Shown: one piece after another, positions 49,239 to 64,000 of the stretch
Numbering within the stretch: the stretch's first letter is position 1
Layout: each line of letters starts with the position of its first letter
Source: Plecoglossus altivelis
Taxonomy: Eukaryota > Chordata > Actinopteri > Osmeriformes > Plecoglossidae
Direction of reading: 5' to 3'
Assembly (NCBI GenBank): GCA_036571765.1
Contig: BROE01000022.1
Coordinates: forward strand, 9,083,575-9,147,574
DNA: 64,000 bases
Made by a program: the position numbers and the translations under genes
The notes under the pieces: model-generated
Database searches by the model: none
The model's input: only the letters and a program-made list of their open reading frames with translations
What the model was told of the DNA's origin: nothing

Positions 49239-52200
49239 GCTGACACATCCTGACACTAGACACACAAATACTAACCTACATTTCACAGCCCAAACTAAGC
49301 AAAATACATAAGTAAAACATCTATAAAACACAGTCAAAAACATGAAATTCCCTTAAGACCCTGCATCACCAGAGTGGAACTAGCTAGCATTGACTGAGGG
49401 ACAGCAGTCTCTGAAAGCTGCAATATATCAAGTAATAGATGTGTGTTCAATTAGCAAAAAGTCCCACCTTAGAATATTTGAACAGCATCTACGCTTGGGG
49501 TTTCTTGCTGACACCAAAGTAGTAGGTAGGATGATGAACTACATCAAGTCTATAGGTATAAAACTTTGGGTCAAGATACCACTGTTATTTCAGAGCTTCT
49601 ACATACTCTTGAACAGGCTGTTAACCGCCTATATAACTGTTGGATCAATAGGAATCCCGTAACTGTATTTCCATGCCATGCCAACAATTTCACTTTAAGA
49701 CACTGGACTTTAAGTCCAGGCACACTTGTAATCTTGTAATACAGATTCAGGTGAGGGCATTTTCTCATTAATGTAGACAATGCCTCTAATAAGGGTAGGC
49801 GTAACTCATTAGCATGTGAAGAGCTAAAGACTTGGGATGAAGCAAACACAAATCACATCTAAGACATACATGACCAACTGCCACAACTACCCTTTTAATC
49901 AATACCTGGATTATGGTATTTGTCTCCCAGCTTACAGTTAAATCCCCCTCCTGTTGGGATCCACTTGGATTGTACTGAGGCAAGGTTTCTTGCCAAAAAT
50001 GTGCATTATTTTAATCTACTTGGCATGGGGCTCCATGGCTTTGTCCACACAGAGCATCTGAACACACAAAATACATTTGGAGGATTTTCATGAAATTGTG
50101 GGTGTAACTTATTGACACCTGTTGTTTTCCTATAAAAATGACAGTCCAGTAGAAATGACTGTCCACTTCAATTAGTGGGTACAAATTAGTTCAAGCCACT
50201 CACCCATTCTTCAGATCAACTACTCTTCCAGACCCCTACAGCCATGTAATAAGATAACATGACACAGTATGGTTCAGCTGTCTGTGTATTTGTTAGAGTC
50301 AAAATGATCCAGACACTATGCTCAACTCTGAAACTAAATGTGTGAACATCAAATAGAAGTACAGAAGAACTTACAGTTAATTCATAAAAATGATCTAACA
50401 TAACAATAGGCAATACAATATACGTAATATATATATATGACACAAAAGTAATTACATTAATTTGAATTAAGTACTTTAACACAATAAGGTTTAAGGTTGG
50501 TAAATGGATATCTCCTTCTCTGAGATCTTCTGTCATTTTGTTTTTGATTTATCAGCTGCACTTTTACTGGGCAAATTTCATATTCCATTTTCATGCTTCT
50601 TGAACTTTTATGTGGAGACCTTTACATTGAAATGATGACAGTTGACTGTAGACAGCTGGACTCTACCGTTCCTCTGACAAGCCCCTAATACTTCCTGTTT
50701 GCTCAGAATAATTTTCAGACAGAATTAGTCATCCTCCCTCTAGCTAGACCAGCCAGAGCCAGCTATAAATGAGACACAGCTTTTTTCATCCTAAAGCCAC
50801 AGGGCAGTAATGTTAACTGTCTGCACCCGTGTTTTCGATTACAAAGGGAAAACCACATTTACCATTCCATCTGCCGATTCACAATACATTTTTAGTGGAA
50901 CATCTTGAAGCAAGAAAGACCTTTTGCATGCATCCTCCTTCACCAAAATAATGATCTGAATAGACTGATGAACCAGACCTCTCACACATGATGAATTAAT
51001 TCTTGATGGATTTGCCCTTTGGTATTGTGCTGAACCCAAAATGGCTTCCCTTCATGCTTCTCGATCTCTCTCTTTCAAACACTGTCACAGTGATCCATCA
51101 CTAGTTGCAATGACAGGTCCTCAGGCCCTGCCCGTCTGCCCCAAGGGAACTGACAGATATGTGTCTGTCAGACCGGAAGGTAAAAACATAGATCGGGTTG
51201 GGGCAGAATGGGCTCCTCTGACAGGGAGGGACACTGAGCAGACCTATGAAGGCCATCACATCGCCAGGGCTTGGGACGATAGGCATCCTCTGCTGTCAGC
51301 TCAGTAAACAAGACTGCTCACCCTTTCTGCTTGTCAGATCACAACAACTGTTAACGGCTGATACATCTACAACAGTAGAGGCTTTCAAACATGCTATCCT
51401 TTCCTCCCTGCTTGTACGTCATGTTGGAAAATGGAGAACAGGCTGCATGTTGTCTGTATCTGTGTAGCCTCGTTATGGTGACAACCCACGGAGGAAATGT
51501 CTGTAGACAAATATCCCCCAGGCTGCAAGTCTGACAAATGGCTTCTCTAATGTGTCCATTATCTAACAAAGGTTGATGCAGGGGAGTTAAGCTGTTGTTT
51601 GATAGAAGTCTTTGCACAGTCCAAATCCCCATTTTGAATTGAACATGCAAGGAATCTGCCAATGACACCTTGAATCTTTTGAAATGCATGGTGTGGGGCT
51701 TGCATTGTTCCCATTATGATGTGGAGTGTTACGATACCCCCTGAGAATCCTTTCTGTCTCCCCTCACCTGGGGTTGGCTTCATGTGAAGGGGTCACTGAT
51801 GACCTTAATTAGAATCTTCATTTCACCTGTCCCAACAGAACAGGATGAAGAGTCCAAACCACAGTACTGGCCATTCTGTATTTCATGAACAAAATACTGT
51901 CTAATGTAGGTCACGTAAAACTAGGTTTTTGTTGCACATTAAGCTTTCTCATATAGACGTTCAGGGTTTCAGAAATATCTCCATCTTCCAGCGGTTCCCA
52001 GCCCATTTCTAAGGTGTTGTTAACCTGACAGTGATCAATGTCTTCATTAGAGTTTGCTCTGTGTTTTAGGAATTTTCAGAGCATACAGACTGTGTGCAGA
52101 TCCATCTGCAGGGTAATCGATTAGAGGCATCAAATCAGAAAGCACAGGTTATTTATTTCTTGTTACTCCCCCCAGACACCTAGGATAAATCAACTGAAAC

Positions 52201-55200
52201 TTTCTGAACGTTTCATGGTGACAGACAGCTGTTTTACGCCACCAGCAGGGAGGTTACGGTTTGTCTAAGTTGGGACTGTAGTTAGACACAGAATGTTCCT
52301 GGTTGTTTGGGAATTGGGCAGATGTCAGCACATCAGCCGTTGTACTTTACCCACATTTGAGCTCTGGCAGATGTTTGAAGTCACCTAAGCAGCTGCTCTT
52401 GCCCCACTTTATTCACAACAGAGCATTTAAAGACTCACAGCTCAGGTTTATGTTGATGCGACGAATGCTAATTAAAGTCCTCTTGTCTAATGGAGACCCC
52501 ACCCCCCCAAAAAATCAATGCATATTTTCTGGATATTAATTAGTATTGTGTTCAACATAACACATCTAAGATTTCTCAAATTTGGCCATGGAATGAGATT
52601 ATTAGTATTTCTCTTCAGCATCCATAGCTCCCTTTTGCTAGTGACGAATGCAGTGACACTAGTTCTTCTTAACGCTGAAATCAGTTTTCAGACAGACTCA
52701 TAAATCAGGCAGAGACTACCATATTGGTCTAACTGATGAGTCTCATCAAGCGTACTGGTGCCTGCATCTCCAGCTCTTAAGGTATGTCACTGCTAAGTAT
52801 ACCACACTTTGTGACAGAATACTCACCAATGTACAGAACACCTACCAGCACGCATCTGGTAGTTTCAGACGTTTTGAGGAGGGAGATGGAGGGAGAAAGA
52901 AAGAAAGACTGAAATAGAGAAAGACAGACCGAGGCAGAAGAGAAAACAGCAAGAGATGAAGCATGGTCTCTACTGTTCAAATCTAAAAGGAGTAGCAGAT
53001 CAGTACTGTATGGAGATCTTCTTTTCTTTTATGATGCCTGGGAAAGTTTTATCACACCATAACTTTGACTAGTCTCCAAGGAATGTCTTCATATCTCACC
53101 TGGAAAACTTTCTTCTGTTTACATGGCCCTTCCATGGCACTTGTCAGATAAAATGAAAACCTTGCATTTTTACTCTGCCAACATAATCAGACTGTATCTA
53201 TAATATGCTTTCCCCTCTGTAGCTAAGGAACAGTGGTATGGTGTTTGTTGAGTGTTTGCCTTTGTAATGTGTAGTCAGTTTTGAAGTGTTATCACAAGTC
53301 AAGCTTGAGAAAAAAAGTATGTGACCTAATTTAGTCTCCTAAAAGTAGCAATGCAACTATGCACCCTCTCTTAAACAACAACCTGTGCATGCACACAGTA
53401 TAGCCTTCAGCAGTGCTGTAATGACCACATAAGTAATTTCATTCCAACAACGTCTTCCTTAGCCTTCCTAAATGATGTACTCAGGTCAAGGTTCAAATGT
53501 GATCCTAAGTTCACAATGATTTCCAAGGGTAGATAAGTACCCACAGAACAGCTCTGGGTCTGGTCTAAAGGGGTTAAACTTCATCTGAGACAGAATGTCA
53601 TGAATAAATGATTGAAGGCTCATTTTCTGGCAAAGTCTGCCCACTCTGATCAGAACAAAATGAACCTTGGCCATATCCCACAGTACGTTACAGCATGTTT
53701 CATTAACAACCCCATCTAAGAGGCATGAGTTGTGAATATGATTTGCGTACTTGGAAGAATGAACACCACTGTAGATTAGATTACTTCGTACTTTGTACCG
53801 TGTGACATTCTGATATGTATATTAGCTGAATATTGTTGTGCATGGTTGTGTTGTTAGGAGAATCGTACTGTTGCAACACTAAAAACTTTGATTCAGTCTG
53901 ATTCTTGGCAGTCTTATTACAATGTTTGAACATTAGGACTGCACTATGTGACACTTAAGAAAAGTGTTTCCTTTCTAATACTTAGGGAAAATATCCAAAC
54001 CAAGCGAACCACTCCAATTGAAATGTTGGTCCCTAAGTCAAAGTAAATGAATGCCCTTTGGACACCAAACTCAGGACCTTTAATTTACAAGTCCACACAT
54101 TTATAGTATTTGTGACCCCAAGTCTACTGCACCCGCCATTTAAATTTGTTTCCAACATGTCTCCAAAATCAATGATTTCCCCATCACTCTATTGAACTTG
54201 TCCAATTAGACTCCCTAAGTTAAACCAATAACTATTTGCATGTAGTTTGTACTTAAATTTAAGCATTAGGACTGTGGACAGCAGACCCAGTCATGAGAAG
54301 TTGGAGTGGAGGGAGCTGAATAGAAACTGAGGCAGCAGCAGAATCCCTCTATTCTCAGTTGCAGCTGGACTGAGTGACTGATAAAAGGCTTTTCTGGCTG
54401 TGAAGAGCACAGACTGCCTCATCAGACTGAGCCCTCCCAGAGGAGTCACTGCTGTTTTGAAGTGAGGCACAGACCCGTCCAACATGTCACATCAAATTTT
54501 CCTCCAGATCTTCAACCCAGGTCGTCGCATTCAATGGAGCCATTTCTCCATCCCTTGCCGTAGGTCAGACTAATTCAGGAAAGTTTGACAGAGGGGGACT
54601 GAACCAATGTGCCAGCATTCTGTTGTGTATATGTGCATTTGTTTGCTTATTTCATTTCTCAGAATTGTAAAACACAATACAGGTGTGTGATAAGATTGGA
54701 GGTTCTATATTCTTCTCCCTTCAGATTAGGTAGGCTGACGATGGCTGAAACTGCAAGATGAATATTTTGTTTCCTTTCAATGTATTGGAATAGATACACT
54801 AAGTTCTCTTGATCTGACTAGATCCATCATTCTGAAGTTCAGGCATATGCGTTTACTATACATTTAATGCTGTCATCCTGAAAGTACAAGATTAATATAA
54901 TCCATGACCGCGTAACTTAATCAAGGATCACATAACTTTATTAGGGATACAATAAGAATGTGAACCATGACCTTGACAACAGCCTAAGTAATAACACAAT
55001 CCTGTCCAGCACTCTGCAGTGCCTTATCCATGGAAGAATGTCTAATGGATTGGCTTAATGAATCAATAGTAGTATTGACGTACACATGCTTGGGACAGCA
55101 TTGTTGATGCAAGACCAACAACATTACCATGAGATTCCACGTAAACTCATTTCACAAATGAAATGTCACTTTGGTCGGTTTAATAAATCATCTCTTCAAT

Positions 55201-58200
55201 GTACTTGTGTTGCATTTCAGGAATTAGTGTTTCTATGAGTATCATGCACACACATTATGGGATTGTTTGAAAATGATTGCATTTGAGTTCATTTCTGCAG
55301 ATTTTCACCCATCTGTAATTTTCTTAATGAATGTAATTTATGCAATGTTTGACTTTTATATTCATTCAGTTCAGTTTATGTACTTGAATTCCTTAGTATC
55401 CAGTATACAGTATCATTAAGCCAAGTGTCTTTCAAAGTTCCTAAAGTAGCACAACTTAGAAGAACAGGTGAAATGATAACACTTTCAAGGAAATCCAGCA
55501 TTTAAATTTGAAATGTTCTAACATAAAAATGAGGTGAATCGGCTTTAGCAGGTGCATTCAGATCAACCTGGCATTGTCACCCCATCTTCAGCCTCAACTT
55601 GGCTGAGTTTATGTGTACCCTCCAACAGTATCTACATCATCACTGTCCAGTCATCTTGCTACCAAATTATGTTTTATAGACTAGGACATATGTGGTTAAA
55701 AATTTCAGGGATCTCCATATCTTTTCCACTTCCACTTGAGTATCGATAGAGACATAACTCTGCCTGCTGTGACCACATCCTGTCATTCAGTTGCACACCC
55801 TTCTCCCTCTCTGCTCTTCCCCTGACTCCCCTAGACTTTAATCATTTATTAATTTCCCTCGTGGTCCATTGGAAGGCTTCATGGTCGGAATGTGAAGAGC
55901 TCAGATCAGAGAAGTGGAGTGACACTCGCTTATATGAGAAAGAATAGGCAATGATGTGGTGTCCATAGCATGACACTAATAAAAAGGACCACAGCACTTT
56001 TACTGTATGCTGAAGTGCAGTATTTTTCCATTGGAATGAAAGGCAAAGGAAGATGAGCAGATTCAGGAATCTAGCTTTTCTACATGAAATGGATGTATAG
56101 ATTGATTTAATTGATGGGAATCATGCTTTATACAAGTGTTGCTATGAAACCTATGCCTATTGTATCCTAGATGAGGATGAGCGTACAGTACATAATTCGG
56201 CACCATGTTGGATTTGAGTTAACTCTTTGAAGTATAAGGTAATAATTATGTAATATACATATGTAACACTGACTGCCACTAAGCAGATCATACCATGCCT
56301 TGTCTTGTTTTTATGGCTGTGCATTAAAGACTAGCTGATTTGCTGGAGACCCTTAAAGGTCCTGACAGTTAATTGATGATATGAGCAAACTCTTGAGTAA
56401 TGTCATCTAGAGAAGTTTGTTAGTTGAGGCATAGTGAGGGTTAACCATCATTCCTTGCTGCATCAACCCTCAAATATCAGTTATCACCTGCCAGGCATCA
56501 ACAGGAAGCGAGAGACTCACTGGAGAGAATGAGGTCAAATGACCTATACCAATTTCCCACTAGGAAAATTCATTCTCATATGCCTCCTTGACCAGAAAAA
56601 CGGCAATGCAATTGCATTCTGCCCCTCTCATTATCATATTGGTCAATGATTTATTCATGTTTGTCCATGTTTTCAGATAGACTGCTAAAGCGAAAAGGCC
56701 CTGCGTGCAGTTTTATATTTGATTCCTGAGGGTGTTATTTTCCTCACTGTCAAAGAAATTCCATACATTACAGTGTGTGAGCCCTCGCAGCATACTTGCC
56801 TCTCCAGCATGGTGGGTTACACACATGACCACACACACAGCTAGTGCTCCTCTCAGTCCTATACACGCAGACGCCAGTGGACTAGTTTGGTTCTCTGTGA
56901 ATGGGTCCACACAAGCATTGTCTCCCGCCCCGGCCACTTTATGTGACCCCGTTGTGACTCTATAATTCACTTCACGCACTGCAAATATGATTGCTATGTT
57001 GATTCTGGTCAGACAGATTCCCTGTCCTTTTGTTCTAGTTGTTGTAATTGAGTCACAGGTGACTACCTGTCTTCCTTCAGGCACTATAAGCATTCTGTAG
57101 TAATCACTTCCTAACACAGGGTCTGAGAAACATGGTACACTGACTGTATCCCTCCACTACAGAGCCTTCTGAATGAAGTAACTTTCTGGTGGTATTTTGT
57201 CTGGTTTGTTGACAAGTCTGTGGTTACTTTCTTTAACCTACCATCCCAAGAGGATCTTAGGAAAGCACTGCAGCCGCTGAACATTGTTCATCAGACTATT
57301 AAGGGAAAGAAAGTTATACAATCTCACGCCATATGTAAAGTAAGATTCAAACTAGTTTGAACTGTGTTAACAGGTTACTCTCTGTAGTACATGTGGTATG
57401 TAGTTAATATCTCTTAATGAAAAGAATAAATCAAATACGATGTATTATTATTAACGCTCTTACAAGGAATGTCATGAATGGTTCCCCAGAGGAAACTGCA
57501 GAACAACAACATAAACCCCTACAGAATGTAGTTAGAGATAACAGGAGGTAGATGAATAGTCATATTTAATGAATGCATAGTAATTATGTCATTTAGGAAT
57601 ATATGGGTGCGATAAAAGGACAAGATTGACACTGAGTTCCAACTTGGCAAGATATTTCCTGTATAGTTGGGGGGCTCAATATTTCATTATCTTTTGTGAA
57701 ATCTCTGGCTTACTCTGTTAGTACTTGTCATGTGCTTAAAATAGTTAAAGTATCTGTCTGGCATGCCAGTGCATTTCCCCTTTCCTTAAGGCTTTCCCTA
57801 ATCAAAGCCTCAGACAGCCACAGTGCTGTTGTGTGGTAATGGAACCGTGTTAGGCTATCGGGTGGGCTTGAGTGTGCTTGGTGTTGCATTAGAATAAACA
57901 GATATAAGTAGAGCTGACAAGACAATGTTTGTGATTTGTCTTCTTCACGCACAAACAAAAGCAATGTTACCTTACCATTATTCAGGTGTGTGACAGCACT
58001 AGCACGAGGAAGATTTTAAATGATGTCTTGCATCAGCCGGCAGTCCAGCGTGGAAAATAAGTTTAGCTCCAACCGCCCCGTGAATTGTCTTTCCATGAGG
58101 CCAGCGATTATTAATGGCACCTGCACTTCCTTCTATCGACTCCCATTTAAACACGCTTCTTTGTCTTCTTCCTGACGTTTTGGTCTTAAATAATACATTT

Positions 58201-61200
58201 CAGGAACTTTCTAGAAAGCTCTCTCTGCACTCCATTTCTCCCCTGCCAATGCACTGAATGATTTATACCAAACCCAAATATTCATCCAAACTGATAAACA
58301 AAGTTTGTCAATCAAATGAATAGCAAAATCAAATATTCAGTAATAATTGCAACAATTGCAATACAGCTGTTCTACAAGCGGTTTGTATTTATGAACAATA
58401 AAAATAGAAAATACGGCCAGTAAATGCAGACTGTTCCTAAACTCCAATCACCAAAAAATACTTGACAGTTCTGATTCTTGATCTTCCACTGTATTTATAG
58501 ATATTCTGTGCTCGCTACATATTGACATTTTGTGCATTCACTGCACTAAACCATTAGATAAATCAAAAACTTTAAATGTCATGTAAATAAATAAAACAAC
58601 ATAGCCTGTTCATGAAAACAATAGTATGCTGTCACTCTCAGAACTCGATTTTGCATAAACATCATTGTCTTGTCCTCTACAGAGTCCTGTGTTCAGGGGT
58701 CTGTGTGAATGCCCACAGAACACCAGCAGTCTTCTCTCTGTGGGACACTACCAGGGGATGTTAAATATTCATCCCCTCTTTTTAAGGCACTGAACAAAAG
58801 AGAAATGCCACAAGTATCCCTGGAAAACAAACACGTGTGGAGAGAAAATGCATACGCATGTGCTGTCCTCTACAGAGGGATTTCTAATTTCTCGTCTTTT
58901 AATGCTGTTAAATCACAGGTTTCTGATTTGATTATTCTTGCAGATGCATAGAAGATATGCATCTGCCGTCACAAGCCCAGGAAAGATGAGATGTAATGCA
59001 TACAATATTCCCACTACGTATGTAGGTGCTAAAATTAGACAGTTAGTGTCTCGCTTCCAAGAGGGAAAACTCCAACTAGAGCCTGTAGAGATTGCTTCTA
59101 GCACAACCCCATCCCATCCTAGACTCCAGCATCAAATACTACCTCAAATATCTGCAGTGTGTTTGAATTTTGTTCTCAAGTGGAAATCTAACTCTTTGTA
59201 GACACTCTAATAAAAAACAACCGAAGGTTTGAAGGACAGAGGTAGAGGACAAGAGGAGACATTGTGTGCATGTAGATCACACTAACAGGCTTCGGAGGAT
59301 TTGAACCTGCCCTTGCAGAATCCACTGTCATAATGGACACTAGTGGCAAGACAACTGCAAGGCACCAACAGGATATTGCAAAAGGAAACAGCTGATGGAT
59401 AATGGTGACAAGAACAAAGGTTTCAGGGATGGAACTACCATCCTTTTAATCAGCGCTTGACCCTCTCTACCCCGAGCCGCTGCCATCCCCCATATATATA
59501 ACAGATCTGCTTATGTAGCATAATTAAAAGTATTCATGCATGGTTTAGGTTTTATTGACATAATGAAGCAAAGATTTACATGATATTCTCTCTCAAATTT
59601 GATTACATTCTCTACAGATTCTATTTATGAACCTAAAACACATTCTAGCACATGTTTTGAATGCTCAAATGGGTTGTCCTTAAACATGGATAAGCAATCA
59701 GCCATTTTTTTAGTCAATCAGTTGATGTTTACCTCCGGAATAGCAGATGTCAAAGGAAAGGGTTGTCCTTGGTTCTACACTGTGATTGACGAGGAGATCT
59801 CAGTGAAAGTAAATATGTGTCTTGGAGTCTGAGTGCTTTGGCCTCCATAAATCTGTGGATGTGCTTTGGGTGCATGGACGGAAGGGAGGAATAACATTTG
59901 CTCATTGTCAAGGGCTGGACTTTTCTGTGTCACTGTGCATGGGACACGAATCAGGATGATCAAACTGATCCACGGATATGCAACCTGACTCTTCTGGTTT
60001 TAAGAATATGCTTTCTTTCCCCATGTCAATTATAGATTACATCAAGCATGTCAAAGCTATATTATGTGAAACTAAACAAACGTTACTGTTACTTTTCACA
60101 CAATGTCTCTCCTCATATTGTGTCTTTCTGTGTTAAATTGCCAACTATTTATTGGTGGCATTTCAGTGGAAACGGGTGGTCTTTTCAGTCTCCCATCACG
60201 TGCCACAATTGGGACTTTTCTTTGCCAACCCCAGTCTGTAAAATAGTTGGCCAAGCGAGAGAAGCAGTTGACAAAATTTGCATGGCAGATGTGATCAGGA
60301 AACACGAGTGCGGTCGTCACAATTTAACAGATTGAGGCCTTTTCACTGCCACAGATGGGAAGCCTTGGAGAGAGCACAGGAAATTATACAACATCACAAG
60401 CGTAGCAGTCTTTGCACTTTTGTGAATGGCATACTGTTTGGAATCTGTCAAGATTATATTTGCTTATGTGGTGCAGGAAGACTGTAATGTCTCTGTCATG
60501 GAGGGAATCATTTGATTCAACAATAAAGCGTGTCCTGCCTCATCATGTAGGCATTTGGTGAAAACCATTGGGAGGAAAGACATACGAAGACATCAAGGAA
60601 CTCACATTGGAGTCTTATAAAATTCTGTTTCAGAATGGAACTTTTTGGTGTTTCACAGTATTTCTATTTTATTGTACTAATCTTCTGATAAATTGTAATT
60701 ACTTTTCAGCCTGACCATAGAACATCTCTAACATGGCTGGGCTCTGAATGATTTTTCTCCCAATTTAGAGTTAATGGCCACAGTTTATAACATATGGGAT
60801 TCCAATGTGTGGGTTAAACTGGTCTAGTCAAATTCTAATGTTGATAATTAAAAATCCCTGTCCTATTTAAGTACTGGACTGTACATCAATAGGACAAAAG
60901 ATATAACAAACTAGATTTCCTGGATTCAAGACAAAATTATGTGAAAGATTGTAAAATTCAGATGTCTGCACATGACAGTGTTTGCATGGCGCTTCACTAC
61001 CTAATTGTCCCTGTGAACTGCTCAGTGTGATACCAACAGTATGCTCCAGATTATATTTCACCAAGGGTTGTATCACTGCTTCCTCAATCACATAATATGT
61101 CCAAAGCCTTAGTGTGATTTATAAAACACCCCTGCTCTAGGACTACCAATCTCCACAGGAATACAGATGGTAATTAAGCAACAGTGTGCAGATGGCTGCA

Positions 61201-63833
61201 AATGGCGAGAGCCACTAGGGAAGGAAGATAAAGATGACATTGAGCAACAATATACATACAGAAAATGTGCTTTTATTAAGGATCAACATGCCAAAGTGCT
61301 TTAAAACAGAGCCAGATGTATTCTTGACATGTATTTACGGTATGTCATAGACTCTGTATTTTTATAACTTGAACTGGATTAGGAAAAGTAGAGGTAATAC
61401 AAAAATATAACTGTATTTCAGACTGAAATATTAATGTTCCAAAGGCATGATTTAATCATGGTTCTTAACTTCTATGTTCAGAACCAAATATAAAACAACT
61501 TTCTCTCTATTTGGTTCCGGTAACTTTCATCTCACTCTTCAAAGCTGTTTTCATGCCTCACAGCAAGTATCCCGCTACTCCCCCCCCCCTGCATACTTGC
61601 TCAGGAAAATTCAACAGTACCGATTGTAGAATAACTTTCCCAGACAACACGGCACAACATGTCTGAGCTCTTGTCAGAACAGTCTATGATAATGACACTT
61701 AAAGCAGAATATACTTCAATGACAATTAGTTTTCTCTCCCAGATATATTAGAAACATTCAAATTTGTGCATTCTGCGGTGACACAATAATGTACTCAACA
61801 TTCATTTTTTATGACTTACCAGCCCACAAAGCCAGAGGGGATTTCATGTCAAATGTCTTGATTTCGGTTTTGCTGAGATAAAGTGATGTTCAGCATAAGG
61901 CGGGGAAGCGTTTTCCTTTCAGTCAGTTATATATTCTATGTTTCTCACTCAGTGGGAGACCAACCTTTTTCTCGGTTCATCAGACCCCAGCTGAGAAAGG
62001 GATAACTTTTTCTCATTACTCTTCATCAGTTCACTAGCCATGAAAACATTATAGTTCATATGGATGGAGGGACAGATGTTTTCACTTGTCTAGAAAGACA
62101 CTGTGGTCAGAGAACATGTTCTCCTCATGATACAACTGTATGGTATACCTACACTTTCAGATGACTGCTGTAATTACACAAATATGTTGTTTAGGGTAAG
62201 TACAACATTAGTATGTTCATACATGCTAAGGTATGCTAATACTAAGGTAACACAAAATCAGTACTCTAATTAGATCACCCCAAAAAGATAGAGAGCATGT
62301 TGCATGATTTGCAGTTTAGTGTCTCAGTTGAATGCCTTATGACTTGCCATTGTCCTCTCTACAACTCCAGCCATTGAACCTTTTATCATGTGACAACTGT
62401 GTTATCCATAGCATATACTTCAAAAGACATCTACTTATAATTTAATTACCCTATTATGGTCAGTGACGATACATAAAAGGAGTGCCTTTACATTCACATT
62501 TGAACATTATCAGATGTCCAACCTTCTGTTTGACTTGCTTGAATATTTTGATTATAATGCAACATTAGTAGATTTTTCATCAAGAAAAACCCCCCATGAC
62601 AACCAACATTAATGTTGGTAGTTACTTTTGTAAATAGGATTTCCCACTCCAACACCAACATATTATTTTTCATGCGGTACCATAATGCACAACAGAAAAT
62701 ATGTCCATATCCACTGACACTTGTATAAAAATCCATTACGGTAGTTATCTTAGAAATCCTATTAAGAGGAAAATCAAATCTAAATAACTAATTTAGGTCT
62801 AATTATAACTGTCAGTCAAGACAATCAGCAAACATGCTGAAAAAGACAGCTATCGTTCCTCAAATTGCGCACCCTAAGCAGGATTTAGTGCTGCTGTACT
62901 GTTGTGCGTGTAAATAGTTTTTTTTTTGTTGTTTCCCAAAACAGCCTAAAGCTAAATTTAATTCCTCTCTCTCAGACCATGGCTGTAACTTTTCACATTT
63001 CATCACGGTGAATTATTGATATTTCTTTTCAGGCCATTCCATCACTCTTACTGCTGGCTGTAACAGATTAAATCTGCTTGCCGGTAACTTCAACTCTTCG
63101 TACTGACAAAGTTGCAGCGTTGTGTTGATTTTTTTTTTTACCACACCTCATGGTGCGAGTCAGACCTTATCATCTGTTAATTCTCTCAAAATAACAAAAT
63201 ACGTCACTGCGCTGAAACTCAAACTGTCAAACTGTAATCTCTGGGTCTTTAAAATCTGGTTGCTCCTTTTTACTAGGATCTAGGAATGAGAATCTTGTCA
63301 AATATAATGCAACATTTTCCTAGATGTTCTGTGGTAATACAACATAGTGGTAACTGTTTTCATTAGTTTAAATGGCAGATGGGATCAATACCTAAATCAC
63401 AGAAGGCAGTGAGAAAGTATACTCAAAAACGAGAGACAAAATATAGCTTAAGGCTGCCACTTAGTACGCAGAAGGCTAGGGCCCACAGAGAACCAAAAGA
63501 ATCCAATTACTTTGGTTAACAAGCTGACCTTCACTCAAATAATGCTACGCTGTCCCTTAGCCTATTTTCCTGCTGGCCAGGAGAGCCCCCTGAGTCTCTG
63601 CAAAACCTCTAAATATATCGTGATTGCACTGAAAAGTAATGTCCGTTGAATGCCACTGTGCTCAGACGAATGCTGATGAAATGGACTGACAAAGTAGAGG
63701 GAATGGGAGTCTGAGATGTAATGTAATCCAAGCTACTAAAAGGATCTGGTGATTTGCAGCTAATCTACATTTGTATTTCAGAGGCTGAGTATTGGGATGA
63801 ATATTTAAAACAGCTGAGCATCTCAATTCTATT

Positions 63834-63916
63834 TTACCACTCCATGTCAAAATCACACACGTAGAAGACCGTTCGGATCCTGTCCGCCATGATGATCACC
63901 TTGTTTATGTAAGTTA
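63834..63916 (-). CDS. Weak candidate exon, unrecognised gene (right edge)
   Basis: On the minus strand an open frame reads VTYINKVIIMADRIRTVF and continues YVCDFDMEW before TAA. Third positions in the middle favour G/C (GTG ATC ATC ATG GCG GAC), unlike the AT-rich flanks, and a donor-like GTAAAA overlaps the stop (GAGTG|GTAAAA). I do not recognise the protein. It could be an exon of a neighbouring gene to the right, a short conserved non-coding block, or chance. Confidence 0.2.
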
Positions 63917-64000
63917 CCGTGATAAATCTCCACTAAATGGACCCCCCCCCCTCCCAAAAACAAAGTTGCGAAAACAGCCGTACTCACACATGTAAAGTAA

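Larger units (their letters stand above)
39800..63800. other. 24 kb region without recognised genes
   Basis: AT-rich, with scattered open frames up to about 150 codons (for example 46419-46880, 41629-42045) that show no domain, signal or splice context. In human the interval beyond VWC2L leads to SPAG16, whose WD-repeat coding sequence I do not see. Such deserts next to neural genes often hold distal enhancers, but none can be named from one sequence. Confidence 0.6.

Noticed and set aside
63781..63870. Plus-strand frame with a GTAAGT donor-like site near 63909
   Set aside because: Frames on + are broken by stops before the donor; the minus-strand reading is more coding-like, though itself weak.

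Overview
This is vertebrate nuclear DNA, most likely from a ray-finned fish. Three intron-bearing genes can be read exon by exon. They lie in the order and relative orientation known from human 2q34-q35: ABCA12 (+), BARD1 (+), VWC2L (-). Introns and spacers are short, microsatellites (CT, CA, GT, mononucleotide runs) are frequent, and most non-coding sequence is AT-rich. The species cannot be named from the sequence alone. There are no bacterial-style operons, CRISPR arrays, rRNAs or recognisable tRNAs.

Region by region. (1) 1-8998: the last 15 coding exons of an ABCA12-type lipid transporter, 657 residues covering the second transmembrane domain and second nucleotide-binding domain; the rest of the gene lies left of the window. 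Poly(A) signal candidates are at 9187 and 9701. (2) 8999-12376: spacer, with BARD1 promoter-like elements at 12190-12270. (3) 12377-23000: a complete BARD1 gene, 11 coding exons and 798 residues (RING, disordered linker, ankyrin repeats, tandem BRCT). Its 3' UTR carries a near-palindromic hairpin, and a poly(A) signal lies at 23432. (4) 23001-27661: tail-to-tail spacer. (5) 27662-37923: complete VWC2L on the minus strand, three coding exons and 223 residues (signal peptide plus VWC repeats), with signs of a spliced 5' leader up to about 38.85 kb and a CpG-rich patch near 39.5-39.7 kb. (6) About 39.8-63.8 kb: 24 kb with no gene I can recognise, and one weak exon candidate at the right edge (minus strand, 63834-63916).

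The three genes do not form a pathway. ABCA12 moves lipid for the skin barrier, BARD1 partners BRCA1 in chromatin ubiquitination and DNA repair, and VWC2L is a secreted neural BMP-pathway modulator. They are linked by ancient synteny. I found no unmistakable new biological system. The most interesting points are altered phosphate-pocket residues in the first BRCT repeat of BARD1, pyrimidine-rich microsatellites abutting four splice sites in two genes, the hairpin in the BARD1 3' UTR, and the possible untranslated first exon and promoter region of VWC2L. Exon borders were set by reading frame, GT/AG sites and my knowledge of the human proteins; no alignment was run.
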